Assembly: GCA_913062575.1 (NCBI GenBank)
Contig: CAJXVT010000020.1
Location: 1-42,789, forward strand
Length of the DNA: 42,789 nucleotides
DNA from: an uncultured Flavobacteriaceae bacterium
Lineage (GTDB): Bacteria; Bacteroidota; Bacteroidia; Flavobacteriales; Flavobacteriaceae
Direction: 5' to 3'
The position numbers and the translations under genes are program-made. Positions 35,391-42,789 of this stretch are shown in pieces. How positions within the stretch are numbered: position 1 is the first letter of the stretch; each line of letters begins with the position of its first letter. A model generated the notes under the pieces. The model was given only the letters and a program-made list of their open reading frames with translations, was not told the DNA's origin and ran no database searches.

Positions 35391-35555
35391 ATGCCTAAAA
35401 AAGGAAAAGCAAAAAACACTTTAAACAAAGCGAAGCATACCAAATTAATGAACCGAAAAATTAATAAGGTAAAGCAAGAAAAGATTGACAATAAAGAACG
35501 ATTAAAAGCTATTATTAGAAAGGCAAACGAAGAGAAAAGCAAAGACAATTCATAA
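35391..35555 (+). CDS. Small highly basic protein (54 aa)
   Basis: MPKKGKAKNTLNKAKHTKLMNRKINKVKQEK... is Lys/Arg-rich throughout, predicted helical, and has no hydrophobic segment. Such a composition fits a nucleic-acid-binding or ribosome-associated peptide, but no family is recognised. It ends 8 bases before the EEP lipoprotein gene, so the two are probably co-transcribed. A short A-rich frame can arise by chance, yet the clean ATG, complete frame and spacing favour a real gene. Confidence 0.6.
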   Translation: MPKKGKAKNTLNKAKHTKLMNRKINKVKQEKIDNKERLKAIIRKANEEKSKDNS

Positions 35556-35563
35556 TCTAATTC

Positions 35564-36613
35564 ATGAAAAAAACTCCCATATACTTTCTATTAGTAATGT
35601 TTGCTTTCTCACTGCAATCTTGTAAAAACGACTCCAATAAAGAAGTGAGATTTTTAACTTTTAATGTTTGGCAAGAAGGAACTTCTGTTCCAAATGGATT
35701 GTTAAAAATTCGTAATGTAATTACAAAAACCAATCCAGACATTGTTTGTTTTGTTGAAGTACGAAACTATAAAGAACAAGACTGGACAACTAAAATAGTA
35801 ACTAAATTAGAAAAAGAAGGTCGAAAATACTACAGAGGTTATGCGGGTGGAGATGTGTCTTTTATCAGCAAGTATCCTTTAAGTAATGGAAAACTAATTT
35901 TTGGAAATGAAGACAAAGGGACTGTTGTCAATTTTGATGTACTTATAGGTAGAAAAACCATTGTAGTTTCAGGTGCTCATTTAGATTACACCTATTATGC
36001 TTCTAACCTACCTAGAGGATATAATGGAGGCACACCAAATTGGAGAATGATAGACAATGGTCATGGAAAACCTTTACCAACTACAGATCTTGACTCTTTA
36101 AAAGTATACAATTTAAAATCTACAAGAGATGAAGCAATAGCTGCTTTTTTAGCATCAGTAGATTCTAGTTTAAAACCTGTTATTTTAATGGGTGACTTTA
36201 ATGAACCTTCTTGGTTAGACTGGACTAAAAAAACTAAAAACATGTTTAATCATAGCGGAGTTATTTTTCCTTGGAATAGCACAAAATCACTAGCTGAAAA
36301 AGGTTTTATAGATTCTTATAGAAAAATGCATCCTAATGAAATAACTCACCCTGGTTTTACATGGCCTGCTAATGCTAACGAAAAAAAATCTACCAGTTGG
36401 ACCCCACTAGCTGACGAAAGAGACAGAATAGATTTCATTTTTTATAAAGGGAAAGGAATGGAGCTAAAAAACGCAACTCTCGTCGGTTCAAAAGAACTAT
36501 ATATCCATAATAAATTAGCAAAACCAACTACAGATCAAGAAAAAATTATTGCAACTGATTTACCTTGGCCAAGCGATCATAGAGCAGTATTAGCAACCTT
36601 TTTAATTAAATAA
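35564..36613 (+). CDS. Endonuclease/exonuclease/phosphatase (EEP) family lipoprotein
   Basis: A 349-residue protein with lipoprotein signal MKKTPIYFLLVMFAFSLQSC. The DNase I/EEP fold follows: LTFNVW (Asn), DIVCFVEVRN (metal-binding Glu), GAHLDYT, GDFNEPSW (catalytic Asp/Asn), and the final SDHRAVLATF (catalytic Asp-His). It is a metal-dependent phosphodiesterase acting outside the cytoplasm; the substrate may be nucleic acid, phosphoinositide-like or sphingolipid head groups. It is followed 16 bases later by the PAS-LuxR regulator. Confidence 0.9.
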   Translation: MKKTPIYFLLVMFAFSLQSCKNDSNKEVRFLTFNVWQEGTSVPNGLLKIRNVITKTNPDIVCFVEVRNYKEQDWTTKIVTKLEKEGRKYYRGYAGGDVSFISKYPLSNGKLIFGNEDKGTVVNFDVLIGRKTIVVSGAHLDYTYYASNLPRGYNGGTPNWRMIDNGHGKPLPTTDLDSLKVYNLKSTRDEAIAAFLASVDSSLKPVILMGDFNEPSWLDWTKKTKNMFNHSGVIFPWNSTKSLAEKGFIDSYRKMHPNEITHPGFTWPANANEKKSTSWTPLADERDRIDFIFYKGKGMELKNATLVGSKELYIHNKLAKPTTDQEKIIATDLPWPSDHRAVLATFLIK

Positions 36614-36629
36614 AAAGCTATATTTGATA

Positions 36630-37403
36630 ATGTCAGAATTAGAGCAAATAGGTCAAGAATATTTTCAAGTAATAAGTCAGCAAGTTTTTGATGTTGCGCA
36701 ATTAGATTACACCGTTTTTGATAAACAGATTCCGTTTTTAGATCAAATGGCTGCTATAAAAAACAGTGGTATTTCTGTTTTTGATTTTTATAAAAAAGAA
36801 CACATCTACCATTCTAACAACATGCATAATTTATTTGGATATGATCTAGATAAAATTGAAGAAATAGGTACAGAGTACTACGATTCTAGAATTCATCCAG
36901 AAGACTTTTTAAGCTTACTAAAAAATGGACTTGCATTAATTAAATACTATTTTCAACTTCCAAGTTCAGAACGTAAAAATTTTAAACTCCAAAATGAATA
37001 TCGGATTTTAAATGCAGAAGACAAATACATCAAAGTAATAGAACAGCAACAAGTGTTAGAATTAGACACCCAAGGAAATCTATGGTTAGCCTTAAGTGTT
37101 CTAGATATTTCTCCAAATCAAGAGATCATTAATGGTATCACAAGCCAATTGGTAAATGTAAAAACAGGAGAAACAAAGCAATTAGAATTGGCAAAAAAAC
37201 CTACAGATACAATTGAGTTGTCCAAAAGAGAAAAGCAAATATTAGGCTATGTAAAAGAAGGGTTGTTAAGTAAAGAAATATCTAACAATCTATCTATTAG
37301 TGTACATACAGTAAACACACATAGACAAAACATTTTGAAAAAACTAGGTGCAAACAACTCTTTTGAAGCCGTTGAATATGCTACAAAGTTAAGACTGGCA
37401 TAA
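36630..37403 (+). CDS. PAS-like sensor with LuxR-type HTH
   Basis: The start is taken at the ATG at 36630 (257 residues, MSELEQIGQEYF). The N-terminal about 165 residues contain a PAS-like fold (FDFYKKEHIYHSNNMHNLFGYD and WLALSVLDISPNQE). The last about 65 residues are a LuxR/GerE helix-turn-helix (LSKREKQILGYVKEGLLSKEISNNLSISVHTVNTHRQNILKKLG; quoted in part: KREKQIL...VHTVNTHR). It lacks a receiver domain, so it likely senses a ligand directly. It lies directly upstream of the TonB-dependent receptor gene, in whose promoter two inverted repeats are seen, making that receptor its most likely target (inference). Confidence 0.85.
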   Translation: MSELEQIGQEYFQVISQQVFDVAQLDYTVFDKQIPFLDQMAAIKNSGISVFDFYKKEHIYHSNNMHNLFGYDLDKIEEIGTEYYDSRIHPEDFLSLLKNGLALIKYYFQLPSSERKNFKLQNEYRILNAEDKYIKVIEQQQVLELDTQGNLWLALSVLDISPNQEIINGITSQLVNVKTGETKQLELAKKPTDTIELSKREKQILGYVKEGLLSKEISNNLSISVHTVNTHRQNILKKLGANNSFEAVEYATKLRLA

Positions 37404-37407
37404 TTAA

Positions 37408-37429
37408 AAATACTGATAATTCAGTATTT
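37408..37429. promoter_or_regulatory. Perfect 9-bp inverted repeat over the -33 region of the TonB receptor gene
   Basis: AAATACTGA (37408-37416), spacer TAAT, TCAGTATTT (37421-37429). Its right arm covers the position expected for the -33 element (TTTC at 37427-37430). This is a good place for an activator or repressor site, and the LuxR-type protein encoded just upstream is a candidate binder. Confidence 0.55.
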
Positions 37430-37449
37430 CAGAAACCACCTTCTAAAAA

Positions 37450-37457
37450 TACCTTTG
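37450..37457 (+). promoter_or_regulatory. -7 box of the TonB receptor gene
   Basis: TACCTTTG matches TANNTTTG exactly and lies 23 bases before the ATG. A -33-like TTTC sits 19 bases upstream. Confidence 0.5.
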
Positions 37458-37481
37458 TAAGTGAATAAAAACATTCACTTA
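37458..37481. promoter_or_regulatory. 9-bp inverted repeat ending on the ATG of the TonB receptor gene
   Basis: TAAGTGAAT (37458-37466), spacer AAAAAC, ATTCACTTA (37473-37481). The last base is the A of the start codon. It spans the predicted transcription start, so it could be an operator or a hairpin that hides the start codon. Confidence 0.55.
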
Positions 37482-39814
37482 TGACAATTAAAACGTATAT
37501 ATCTGTCTTTTTCTTACTAATCTCATTAGTAAATTATGGACAAAAATCAACTCAAATAATTAAAGGAAAAGTAATTGATGAAACTACTCAAATGCCAATT
37601 CCGTCTGCTTCTATAATTCTATTAAACTCAAAACCTCTACAAGGTACTAACACAGGTTTTGATGGAAAATTCGTGATTTCAAATGTTACTTTTGGAAGAC
37701 ACAATATCCAAATATCAAGTATTGGATATGAACCAATTATTATTAGCAATATCTTAGTATCATCTGCCAAAGAAGTAACACTTCAAATTTCTTTAAAAGA
37801 AACCTCAGCCGTTTTAAACGAAATTGTTATTACTCCAAAGATTCATAAAGAAAAACCTTTAAACAAAACTGCGTTAGTGAGCGCCAAAATGCTAAGTGTA
37901 GAAGAAGCTAACAGATATGCTGGTGGCTTTGACGATCCAGCAAGACTTGCTTCTTCTTTTGCAGGAGTAGCAAGTAATGTTGGTAATAATGCTATTATTA
38001 TTAGAGGAAATGCTCCAAAATTTATTCAATGGAAAATGGAAGGAGTTGAAATCCCTAACCCTAATCATTTTGCAGATTTAGGAGCTTTTGGCGGTGGTGG
38101 ATTAACTGCTTTAAGTAGTAATCTACTTGCCAATTCTGATTTTTTTACTGGTGCATTCCCTTCTGAATACAACAATGCAATTTCTGGTGTTTTTGATATG
38201 AAAATGCGAAAAGGGAATAATTCTAAACACGAACATAGTGCAGAGTTTGGTTTAATCGGAATTGATTTTGCTTCTGAAGGACCATTGAATAAAAACAAAA
38301 ACTCTTCTTATTTAGTGAATTACAGATATTCTACCTTAGGTTTATTATCATCTCTTTTACCAGAAGATGCGCAAGGAACAAATTATCAAGACTTAGCTTT
38401 TAAATTAAATTTCTACACAAAAGAAGCGGGAAGTTTTTCTCTTTGGGGATTAGGGCTAATTGACAACTCTGGAACCACAGCTAAAAAAGATGCTTCTCTT
38501 TGGGAATATAAAAAAGACAGTCAGAATGAAAAAGCACAACAGTTTATGGGAGCAGCAGGAATTAACCATCGCTATTTTTTTAAAAACAATACTTATATAA
38601 ATTCTACAATCGTAATTTCTGCAAGTGGTTTAAAATTCAAAGCGGATCAGCTAGATAACAATTTAGTGAGTACTCCAGAAAGTAAAATTGAAAACACTAA
38701 TTACAATATCACTTTCAAATCCATTATAAATAAGAAGTTTAGCAAATCACACACTAATAGAACGGGATTTAGTGCAGTTGGAATGCATTATGACTTATTA
38801 TTAAGAGAAGCAAAAAACACAAATCAATTAGAAACTATAGTCTCTAAAAATGGTTTTAGCACCTTACTGTCTGGGTTTACAAACTCTACATTTAACTTTA
38901 ATAAAATTACATTAAATGCTGGTGTAAATGCGCAACTATTCACATTAAACAATTCTCATACTATTGAACCTCGACTAGGTCTTTCTTATCAACTAAATCA
39001 AAAAAACAAATTGAGTTTCGGGTATGGACTGCATAGTAGAATTGAACAACTACACACATATTTTGTAAAAGATCCAATAACAAATAATACTCCAAATAAA
39101 GAATTAGATTTTACCAAAGCGCATCATTTTGTACTGGGTTATGATTGGAATATTAGTGACAAATTACATCTGAAAATTGAGCCTTATTTTCAATATCTGT
39201 ATGATATTCCATATATAAAAAACAGTGCAACATCCTTATTAAATGTAGAAAAAGACTGGTTTGAGATTGACACCTATATCAATGGTGGAAAAGGAAAAAA
39301 TTACGGAGTTGATTTTACTTTAGAAAAATATATAAGCAATGGTTTGTATTATTTAGTTACAGCATCTGTGTTTAATTCAGAATACAAAACAGATTCAAAC
39401 ACTTGGTATAACACTCGATTTAACAGAAATTATTTAGCCAATTTTTTAATTGGAAAAGAATATGTTATTGGTAAAAGAAATCAAAACCTATTAAGCATCA
39501 ATCTAAGACTTAGTTATCAAGGCGGAGATCGATATTCGCTGATTGATGTTGTAAATTCTAATGCAACACAAGATGTAGTTTATGATGAAACTACTCCATT
39601 TACACAACAAGCCGATGCTAGTTTTGTTTCTCATATCACAGTTAATTATCAATGGAATAAAAAGAAAATCACACAGAAACTATCGTTAAAAGTTATCAAT
39701 GCAACCAATTACGAAGAGTTTTTAGGACATCGATATAATATCAAAAAGCAACAAGTAGACCTCTATAAAGAAGCCTTGTTAATTCCGAATTTGAGTTACA
39801 AGATTTCATTTTAA
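37481..39814 (+). CDS. TonB-dependent outer-membrane receptor with carboxypeptidase-like N-terminal domain
   Basis: A 777-residue outer-membrane protein. The signal peptide (MTIKTYISVFFLLISLVNYGQ) is followed by a CarboxypepD_reg-like domain (about 25-112, KGKVIDETTQMPIPSASIIL and GFDGKFVISNV), a plug region (about 135-235, NNAIIIRGNAPKFIQWKMEGVEIPNP), and a beta barrel to the terminal Phe (SYKISF). It imports a bulky ligand using TonB energy. There is no SusD partner next to it, so it is not a classic polysaccharide-utilisation pair. The PAS-LuxR regulator lies directly upstream. The ligand is unknown. Confidence 0.9.
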   Translation: MTIKTYISVFFLLISLVNYGQKSTQIIKGKVIDETTQMPIPSASIILLNSKPLQGTNTGFDGKFVISNVTFGRHNIQISSIGYEPIIISNILVSSAKEVTLQISLKETSAVLNEIVITPKIHKEKPLNKTALVSAKMLSVEEANRYAGGFDDPARLASSFAGVASNVGNNAIIIRGNAPKFIQWKMEGVEIPNPNHFADLGAFGGGGLTALSSNLLANSDFFTGAFPSEYNNAISGVFDMKMRKGNNSKHEHSAEFGLIGIDFASEGPLNKNKNSSYLVNYRYSTLGLLSSLLPEDAQGTNYQDLAFKLNFYTKEAGSFSLWGLGLIDNSGTTAKKDASLWEYKKDSQNEKAQQFMGAAGINHRYFFKNNTYINSTIVISASGLKFKADQLDNNLVSTPESKIENTNYNITFKSIINKKFSKSHTNRTGFSAVGMHYDLLLREAKNTNQLETIVSKNGFSTLLSGFTNSTFNFNKITLNAGVNAQLFTLNNSHTIEPRLGLSYQLNQKNKLSFGYGLHSRIEQLHTYFVKDPITNNTPNKELDFTKAHHFVLGYDWNISDKLHLKIEPYFQYLYDIPYIKNSATSLLNVEKDWFEIDTYINGGKGKNYGVDFTLEKYISNGLYYLVTASVFNSEYKTDSNTWYNTRFNRNYLANFLIGKEYVIGKRNQNLLSINLRLSYQGGDRYSLIDVVNSNATQDVVYDETTPFTQQADASFVSHITVNYQWNKKKITQKLSLKVINATNYEEFLGHRYNIKKQQVDLYKEALLIPNLSYKISF

Positions 39815-39825
39815 AGAAGGCATAA

Positions 39826-39857
39826 AAAAAATCCCGAACAAGTTGCTCGGGATTTTT
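39826..39857. terminator. Bidirectional terminator between the TonB receptor and peroxiredoxin genes
   Basis: AAAAATCCCGA (39827-39837) pairs with TCGGGATTTTT (39847-39857). A- and T-runs on both sides let it stop the two converging transcripts. Confidence 0.9.
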
Positions 39858-39878
39858 AATATCTATGTTTTAATCCTC

Positions 39879-40520
39879 TTAGTGAGAAGCTAAATACTCT
39901 GCTGTACTAGAAGCATCAGCTTTCATAGCATCGTCTCCTTCTTGCCAGTTCGCAGGACAAACTTCTCCGTTTTCTTGTAAATGAGCATAGGCATCAATCA
40001 AACGTAAATATTCGTTTACATTTCTACCAATTGGCATGTGGTTAATTCCCTCATGAAAAACCAATCCGTCTTCATCAAGTAAATAGGTAGCTCTGTAAGT
40101 TACATTATCTCCTTCTACTTGAATTGTTTGTGTCTCTTCATCAAATTCTTCAGCGGTGATATCTAAAATTCCTAAGATAGAAGATAAGTTTCTGTTACTA
40201 TCAGCAATTAAAGGATACGTAACACCTTGAATTCCACCATTATTTTTTGGTGTATTTAACCAAGCTGAGTGTACTTCTGGGGTATCACAAGAAGCTCCGA
40301 TTACGATGGTATTTCTTTTTTCAAATTCACCTAAAGCTGCTTGAAATGCATGCAATTCTGTTGGACAAACAAAAGTAAAATCTTTTGGGTACCAGAATAA
40401 TAATACTTTTTTCTTGTTATTAATTGCCTCTTCTAAAACATTTACTTTAAAAGTACTTGCTTTAGTATCCATTGCATCAACGTTTAAACTTGGAAACTTT
40501 TTTCCTACTGCTGTAGCCAT
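39879..40520 (-). CDS. 2-Cys peroxiredoxin (AhpC/Prx1 type)
   Basis: A 213-residue cytoplasmic peroxidase that reduces H2O2 and organic peroxides with thioredoxin or AhpF-like donors. The peroxidatic C52 lies in FTFVCPTELHAFQ and the resolving C188 in GEVCPANW, both intact. The conserved Arg of the active site is in VTYRATYLLD. It is a single gene with a TATATTTG promoter box and its own terminator. Most Flavobacteriaceae carry such a gene. Confidence 0.95.
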   Translation of the reverse strand: MATAVGKKFPSLNVDAMDTKASTFKVNVLEEAINNKKKVLLFWYPKDFTFVCPTELHAFQAALGEFEKRNTIVIGASCDTPEVHSAWLNTPKNNGGIQGVTYPLIADSNRNLSSILGILDITAEEFDEETQTIQVEGDNVTYRATYLLDEDGLVFHEGINHMPIGRNVNEYLRLIDAYAHLQENGEVCPANWQEGDDAMKADASSTAEYLASH

Positions 40521-40563
40521 TTTAATATATTTTAAATTATTAGTATTCTGTTTTTAACAAGTA

Positions 40564-40571
40564 CAAATATA
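40564..40571 (-). promoter_or_regulatory. -7 box of the peroxiredoxin gene
   Basis: The minus strand reads TATATTTG, an exact TANNTTTG match 43 bases upstream of the ATG. No clear -33 box. Confidence 0.45.
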
Positions 40572-40596
40572 CCAAGCAAAAACCCTAAAAAAGAAA

Positions 40597-40633
40597 AAAG
40601 TTGATGCTAATTTTTTATGTTAGCATCAACTTT
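40597..40633 (-). terminator. Terminator of the sigma-54 activator gene
   Basis: AAAGTTGATGCTAA (40597-40610) and TTAGCATCAACTTT (40620-40633) form a perfect 14-bp stem with a 9-base loop. On the minus strand it is followed by a T-rich run. Confidence 0.85.
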
Positions 40634-40667
40634 AGTTATAGTTTAAAAGGAACTGAATCGGTAAATA

Positions 40668-41831
40668 CTATTTACTTGCAAATAAATTTACATCGTTTTT
40701 AGAAACTTCACTTTCTCCTAAAATGATTAAACGCTCAACTACATTACGTAATTCACGGATATTACCTGTCCAATCATATTCTTGCAATAGTTTAATTGCA
40801 GCATCAGAAAATGCTTTTTTAGCTCCACCCTGTTCTTCTGCTATTTTTTCTGAAAAGAAATTCACCAATAATGGAATGTCTTCTCTTCTATCATTTAATG
40901 CAGGAACTTTAATTAAAATCACAGCCAGTCTGTGATATAAATCTTCTCTAAAGCGTCCTTCTAAAATTTCCTTCTTTAAATCTTTGTTCGTTGCAGCAAC
41001 TATGCGCACATTTACTTTAATATCTTTATCCGAACCTACTCTTGAGATTTTACTCTCTTGTAAAGCTCGTAGTACTTTTGCTTGCGCAGACAAACTCATA
41101 TCCCCTATTTCATCTAAGAAAATGGTTCCTCCATTTGCTGCTTCAAACTTTCCTGCCCTATCTTTATTTGCTCCTGTAAACGATCCTTTAACATGTCCAA
41201 ATAATTCGCTTTCTATCAATTCAGACGGAATTGCAGCACAGTTCACTTCTATCATTGGTGCTTTGCATCGATCTGATTTTTCGTGCAACCAATGTGCTAC
41301 CAATTCTTTTCCTGTTCCGTTTGGGCCCGTAATTAGAACTCTTGCATCTGTTGGCGATACTTTTTCTATAATGTCTTTAATGTGAGTAATAGCTATACTC
41401 TCACCAATCATTTGGTAATTTTTACTTACTTTCTTTTTTAAGCGTTTGTTTTCTACCACTAGCTCTTTTCTATCCAATGCATTGCGCACCGTATTTAACA
41501 ACCTGTTTAAATCTGGTGGCTTAGAGATATAATCGAAAGCTCCTAAACGCATGGTATTTACTGCTGTTTCCAAATCTCCATGACCAGAAATCATAACAAT
41601 TGGAGTTTCAGGTTTTATTTTTTTTGCTTTTTCTAACACCTCAACGCCATCCATTTTAGGCATCTTTATATCACAGAAAACCAAGTCATAATCATTCTTC
41701 ATAATCATTTCTATGCCTTGTAAACCATCTTCTGCTTCTTCTACATGATAGCTATCATTCTCTTCAGAAATAATTTTATTCAACACTCTTCTAATTGCTG
41801 CTTCGTCTTCTATTATTAATATTTTTGACAT
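40668..41831 (-). CDS. Sigma-54-dependent response regulator lacking the DNA-binding domain
   Basis: A 387-residue NtrC-family protein. The receiver domain (1-120) has phospho-acceptor D54 in FCDIKMPKMDG. The AAA+ sigma-54 activation domain follows, with Walker A GPNGTGKE (169-176), the sigma-54 contact loop GSFTGA (216-221, normally GAFTGA) and Walker B GTIFLDEIGD (235-244). The protein stops right after the AAA+ lid (NIRELRNVVERLIILGES...), so the Fis-type helix-turn-helix of about 50-80 residues found in NtrC is missing. It would act from solution or through a partner. No histidine kinase is adjacent. The mscS-like gene precedes it by 8 bases. Confidence 0.92.
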   Translation of the reverse strand: MSKILIIEDEAAIRRVLNKIISEENDSYHVEEAEDGLQGIEMIMKNDYDLVFCDIKMPKMDGVEVLEKAKKIKPETPIVMISGHGDLETAVNTMRLGAFDYISKPPDLNRLLNTVRNALDRKELVVENKRLKKKVSKNYQMIGESIAITHIKDIIEKVSPTDARVLITGPNGTGKELVAHWLHEKSDRCKAPMIEVNCAAIPSELIESELFGHVKGSFTGANKDRAGKFEAANGGTIFLDEIGDMSLSAQAKVLRALQESKISRVGSDKDIKVNVRIVAATNKDLKKEILEGRFREDLYHRLAVILIKVPALNDRREDIPLLVNFFSEKIAEEQGGAKKAFSDAAIKLLQEYDWTGNIRELRNVVERLIILGESEVSKNDVNLFASK

Positions 41832-41839
41832 CTTTTTTT

Positions 41840-42664
41840 CTATTTTTCTATGATATGTATATCTCTTTGTGGAAAAGGAATACTAATCTTATGTTCTCTA
41901 AACAACCTATCAATCTCAAAGCGAATATCACTTTGTACTACTTTTACCTCAAAACTATTAATCAATGAAAAAACAACTCTAAAACTCAATGCACTGTCTC
42001 CAAAACCTGAAAAGAACACCACTGTTTTTGTTTTCTTCATTACTGATGATTGATTGTTTACTGCTTCTAACAATAACTTCTTCACCAATTGCACATCACT
42101 TCCATACGCAACTCCAACTTCTACGGACTCTCTAGTTTCCTCTCCATTGGCAGTCCAATTGTATAAGGTATTTGTTAAGTATAAATGATTTGGAATAATC
42201 ATTACTTTATTATCTATTGTGACAGCTCTGGTAGTTCGCAAATTGATCTCCTCTACACGTCCTACTTTTCCCTCTAACTCAATAACATCTCCTGCGTGTA
42301 CAGTTTGGTCAACCAAAATGAATATTCCTGAAATAATATCTTGAAACAAGGTCTGTAATGCTAAACCAACACCAATTAACAAGGCTGCAGAAGCTGCAAA
42401 AACAGCTGTAACATTCACTCCTGATGTGTGTAGCGTTACTAAAAAAATAACAACATAGGCTAACCATTTCAAATAATTAAAAACCGAAACAAATTTAGCT
42501 TTATCATTAAGTGGTAATTTTCTTGTTACTAGGTTCCTTACCAATTTTAAAATATAAGCAGTGATTAGCAATACAAGTAATACCAATAAAATAGTTTGTA
42601 CAGTAATACTAGCTTCCTGACCAAAAGTTATTTTATAGTTTAAAAAATCAAGAATTTTTTTCAT
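41840..42664 (-). CDS. Small mechanosensitive channel, MscS family
   Basis: A 274-residue inner-membrane protein. It has three transmembrane segments (about 20-40, 65-85, 88-115); the third is the Gly/Ala-rich pore helix (AVFAASAALLIGVGLALQTLFQDIISG). The cytosolic beta domain carries VDQTVHAGDVIELEGKVGRVEEINLRTT and a mixed alpha/beta end. It opens under membrane tension to relieve osmotic downshock. It lies 8 bases before the sigma-54 activator gene, suggesting co-transcription. Confidence 0.94.
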   Translation of the reverse strand: MKKILDFLNYKITFGQEASITVQTILLVLLVLLITAYILKLVRNLVTRKLPLNDKAKFVSVFNYLKWLAYVVIFLVTLHTSGVNVTAVFAASAALLIGVGLALQTLFQDIISGIFILVDQTVHAGDVIELEGKVGRVEEINLRTTRAVTIDNKVMIIPNHLYLTNTLYNWTANGEETRESVEVGVAYGSDVQLVKKLLLEAVNNQSSVMKKTKTVVFFSGFGDSALSFRVVFSLINSFEVKVVQSDIRFEIDRLFREHKISIPFPQRDIHIIEK

Positions 42665-42678
42665 GTTTTAATATTGGT

Positions 42679-42789
42679 TTAGCCATTATATTTCATCCAT
42701 TTCCACAAATCTTTATAGGTTGGTTTTTTGCCGTACATTAAAATTCCTACTCGGTAAATTTTAGCTGCCATCCAAACCATAAAAACAAA
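42679..42789 (-). CDS. C-terminus of an ABC-2 type transporter permease (cut by window edge)
   Basis: The last 36 codons and stop of a minus-strand gene entering from the right: [36 protein letters not shown], the first residues being the end of a transmembrane helix. The '[24 protein letters not shown]' ending is typical of NatB/ABC-2 permeases in Bacteroidota. It ends 14 bases before the mscS start, so it may head the same transcript. Confidence 0.7.
   Translation of the reverse strand, partial: FVFMVWMAAKIYRVGILMYGKKPTYKDLWKWMKYNG

Noticed and set aside
36619..36626. TATATTTG as promoter of the PAS-LuxR gene
   Set aside because: It matches TANNTTTG but lies only 3 bases before the ATG, which would put the transcript start inside the coding region. 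Read-through from the EEP gene is simpler.
40984..41385. 133-codon plus-strand open frame
   Set aside because: It lies antisense to the conserved AAA+ core of the sigma-54 activator, whose motifs are intact.

Overview
The window is AT-rich chromosomal DNA from a member of the Bacteroidota, most likely a marine-type Flavobacteriaceae (Polaribacter/Tenacibaculum-like). The genus is a guess. The class assignment rests on TANNTTTG-type -7 promoter boxes, the scarcity of Shine-Dalgarno sequences, Bacteroidota-type LptD and TamB, a TonB receptor with a carboxypeptidase-like N-terminal domain, DUF4369 and DUF4349 lipoproteins, menaquinone synthesis (MenA) and many short lipoprotein signal peptides of the form MKK...SC. 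I see no rRNA, tRNA, CRISPR array, insertion sequence or prophage.

Left part, 1-9437, minus strand: a run of closely packed or overlapping genes reading right to left. They encode an N-acetylmuramoyl-L-alanine amidase with a SPOR-like tail, an MCE/MlaD lipid-transport protein, an AhpD-like protein, a membrane Fe-S oxidoreductase with its CCG-domain partner, two bacterial PH-domain membrane proteins, MenA, a DUF4349 lipoprotein, an MBL-fold hydrolase and a cut-off gene. Divergent from the amidase are lptD and ridA (9507-12580, plus).

Middle, 12638-21270, minus strand: tamB, a sugar nucleotidyltransferase and a NahK-like sugar 1-kinase are translationally coupled. Then come pfkA and gap, with a perfect 14-bp CpG-centred palindrome upstream of pfkA. 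tsaD is divergent from tamB. Next are two thioredoxin-fold proteins and an S1/P1 nuclease on the minus strand.

24601-28010, plus: a compact operon that starts with an SPFH-domain membrane protein and ends with an Arc-type ribbon-helix-helix protein. Between them sit five very small proteins (one single-TM peptide, two glycine-zipper peptides, two DUF4177-like paralogs), a PH-like membrane protein and a secreted alpha/beta hydrolase. This is the best candidate for an uncharacterised system here. It is followed by a large Asp-box propeller protein, a DUF819 transporter-like protein and a DUF4369 lipoprotein.

33480-35390 looks like accessory DNA. It holds a broken BP74-like gene with an in-frame amber codon, a 404-base gene-free stretch, and an epoxide-hydrolase-like gene bracketed by related 16-base sequences. 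The plus strand then continues with a small basic protein, an EEP-family lipoprotein, a PAS-LuxR regulator and a TonB-dependent receptor whose promoter region carries two near-perfect inverted repeats. The right end (minus) holds a 2-Cys peroxiredoxin, a sigma-54 activator that lacks a DNA-binding domain, an MscS channel and the C-terminus of an ABC-2 permease.
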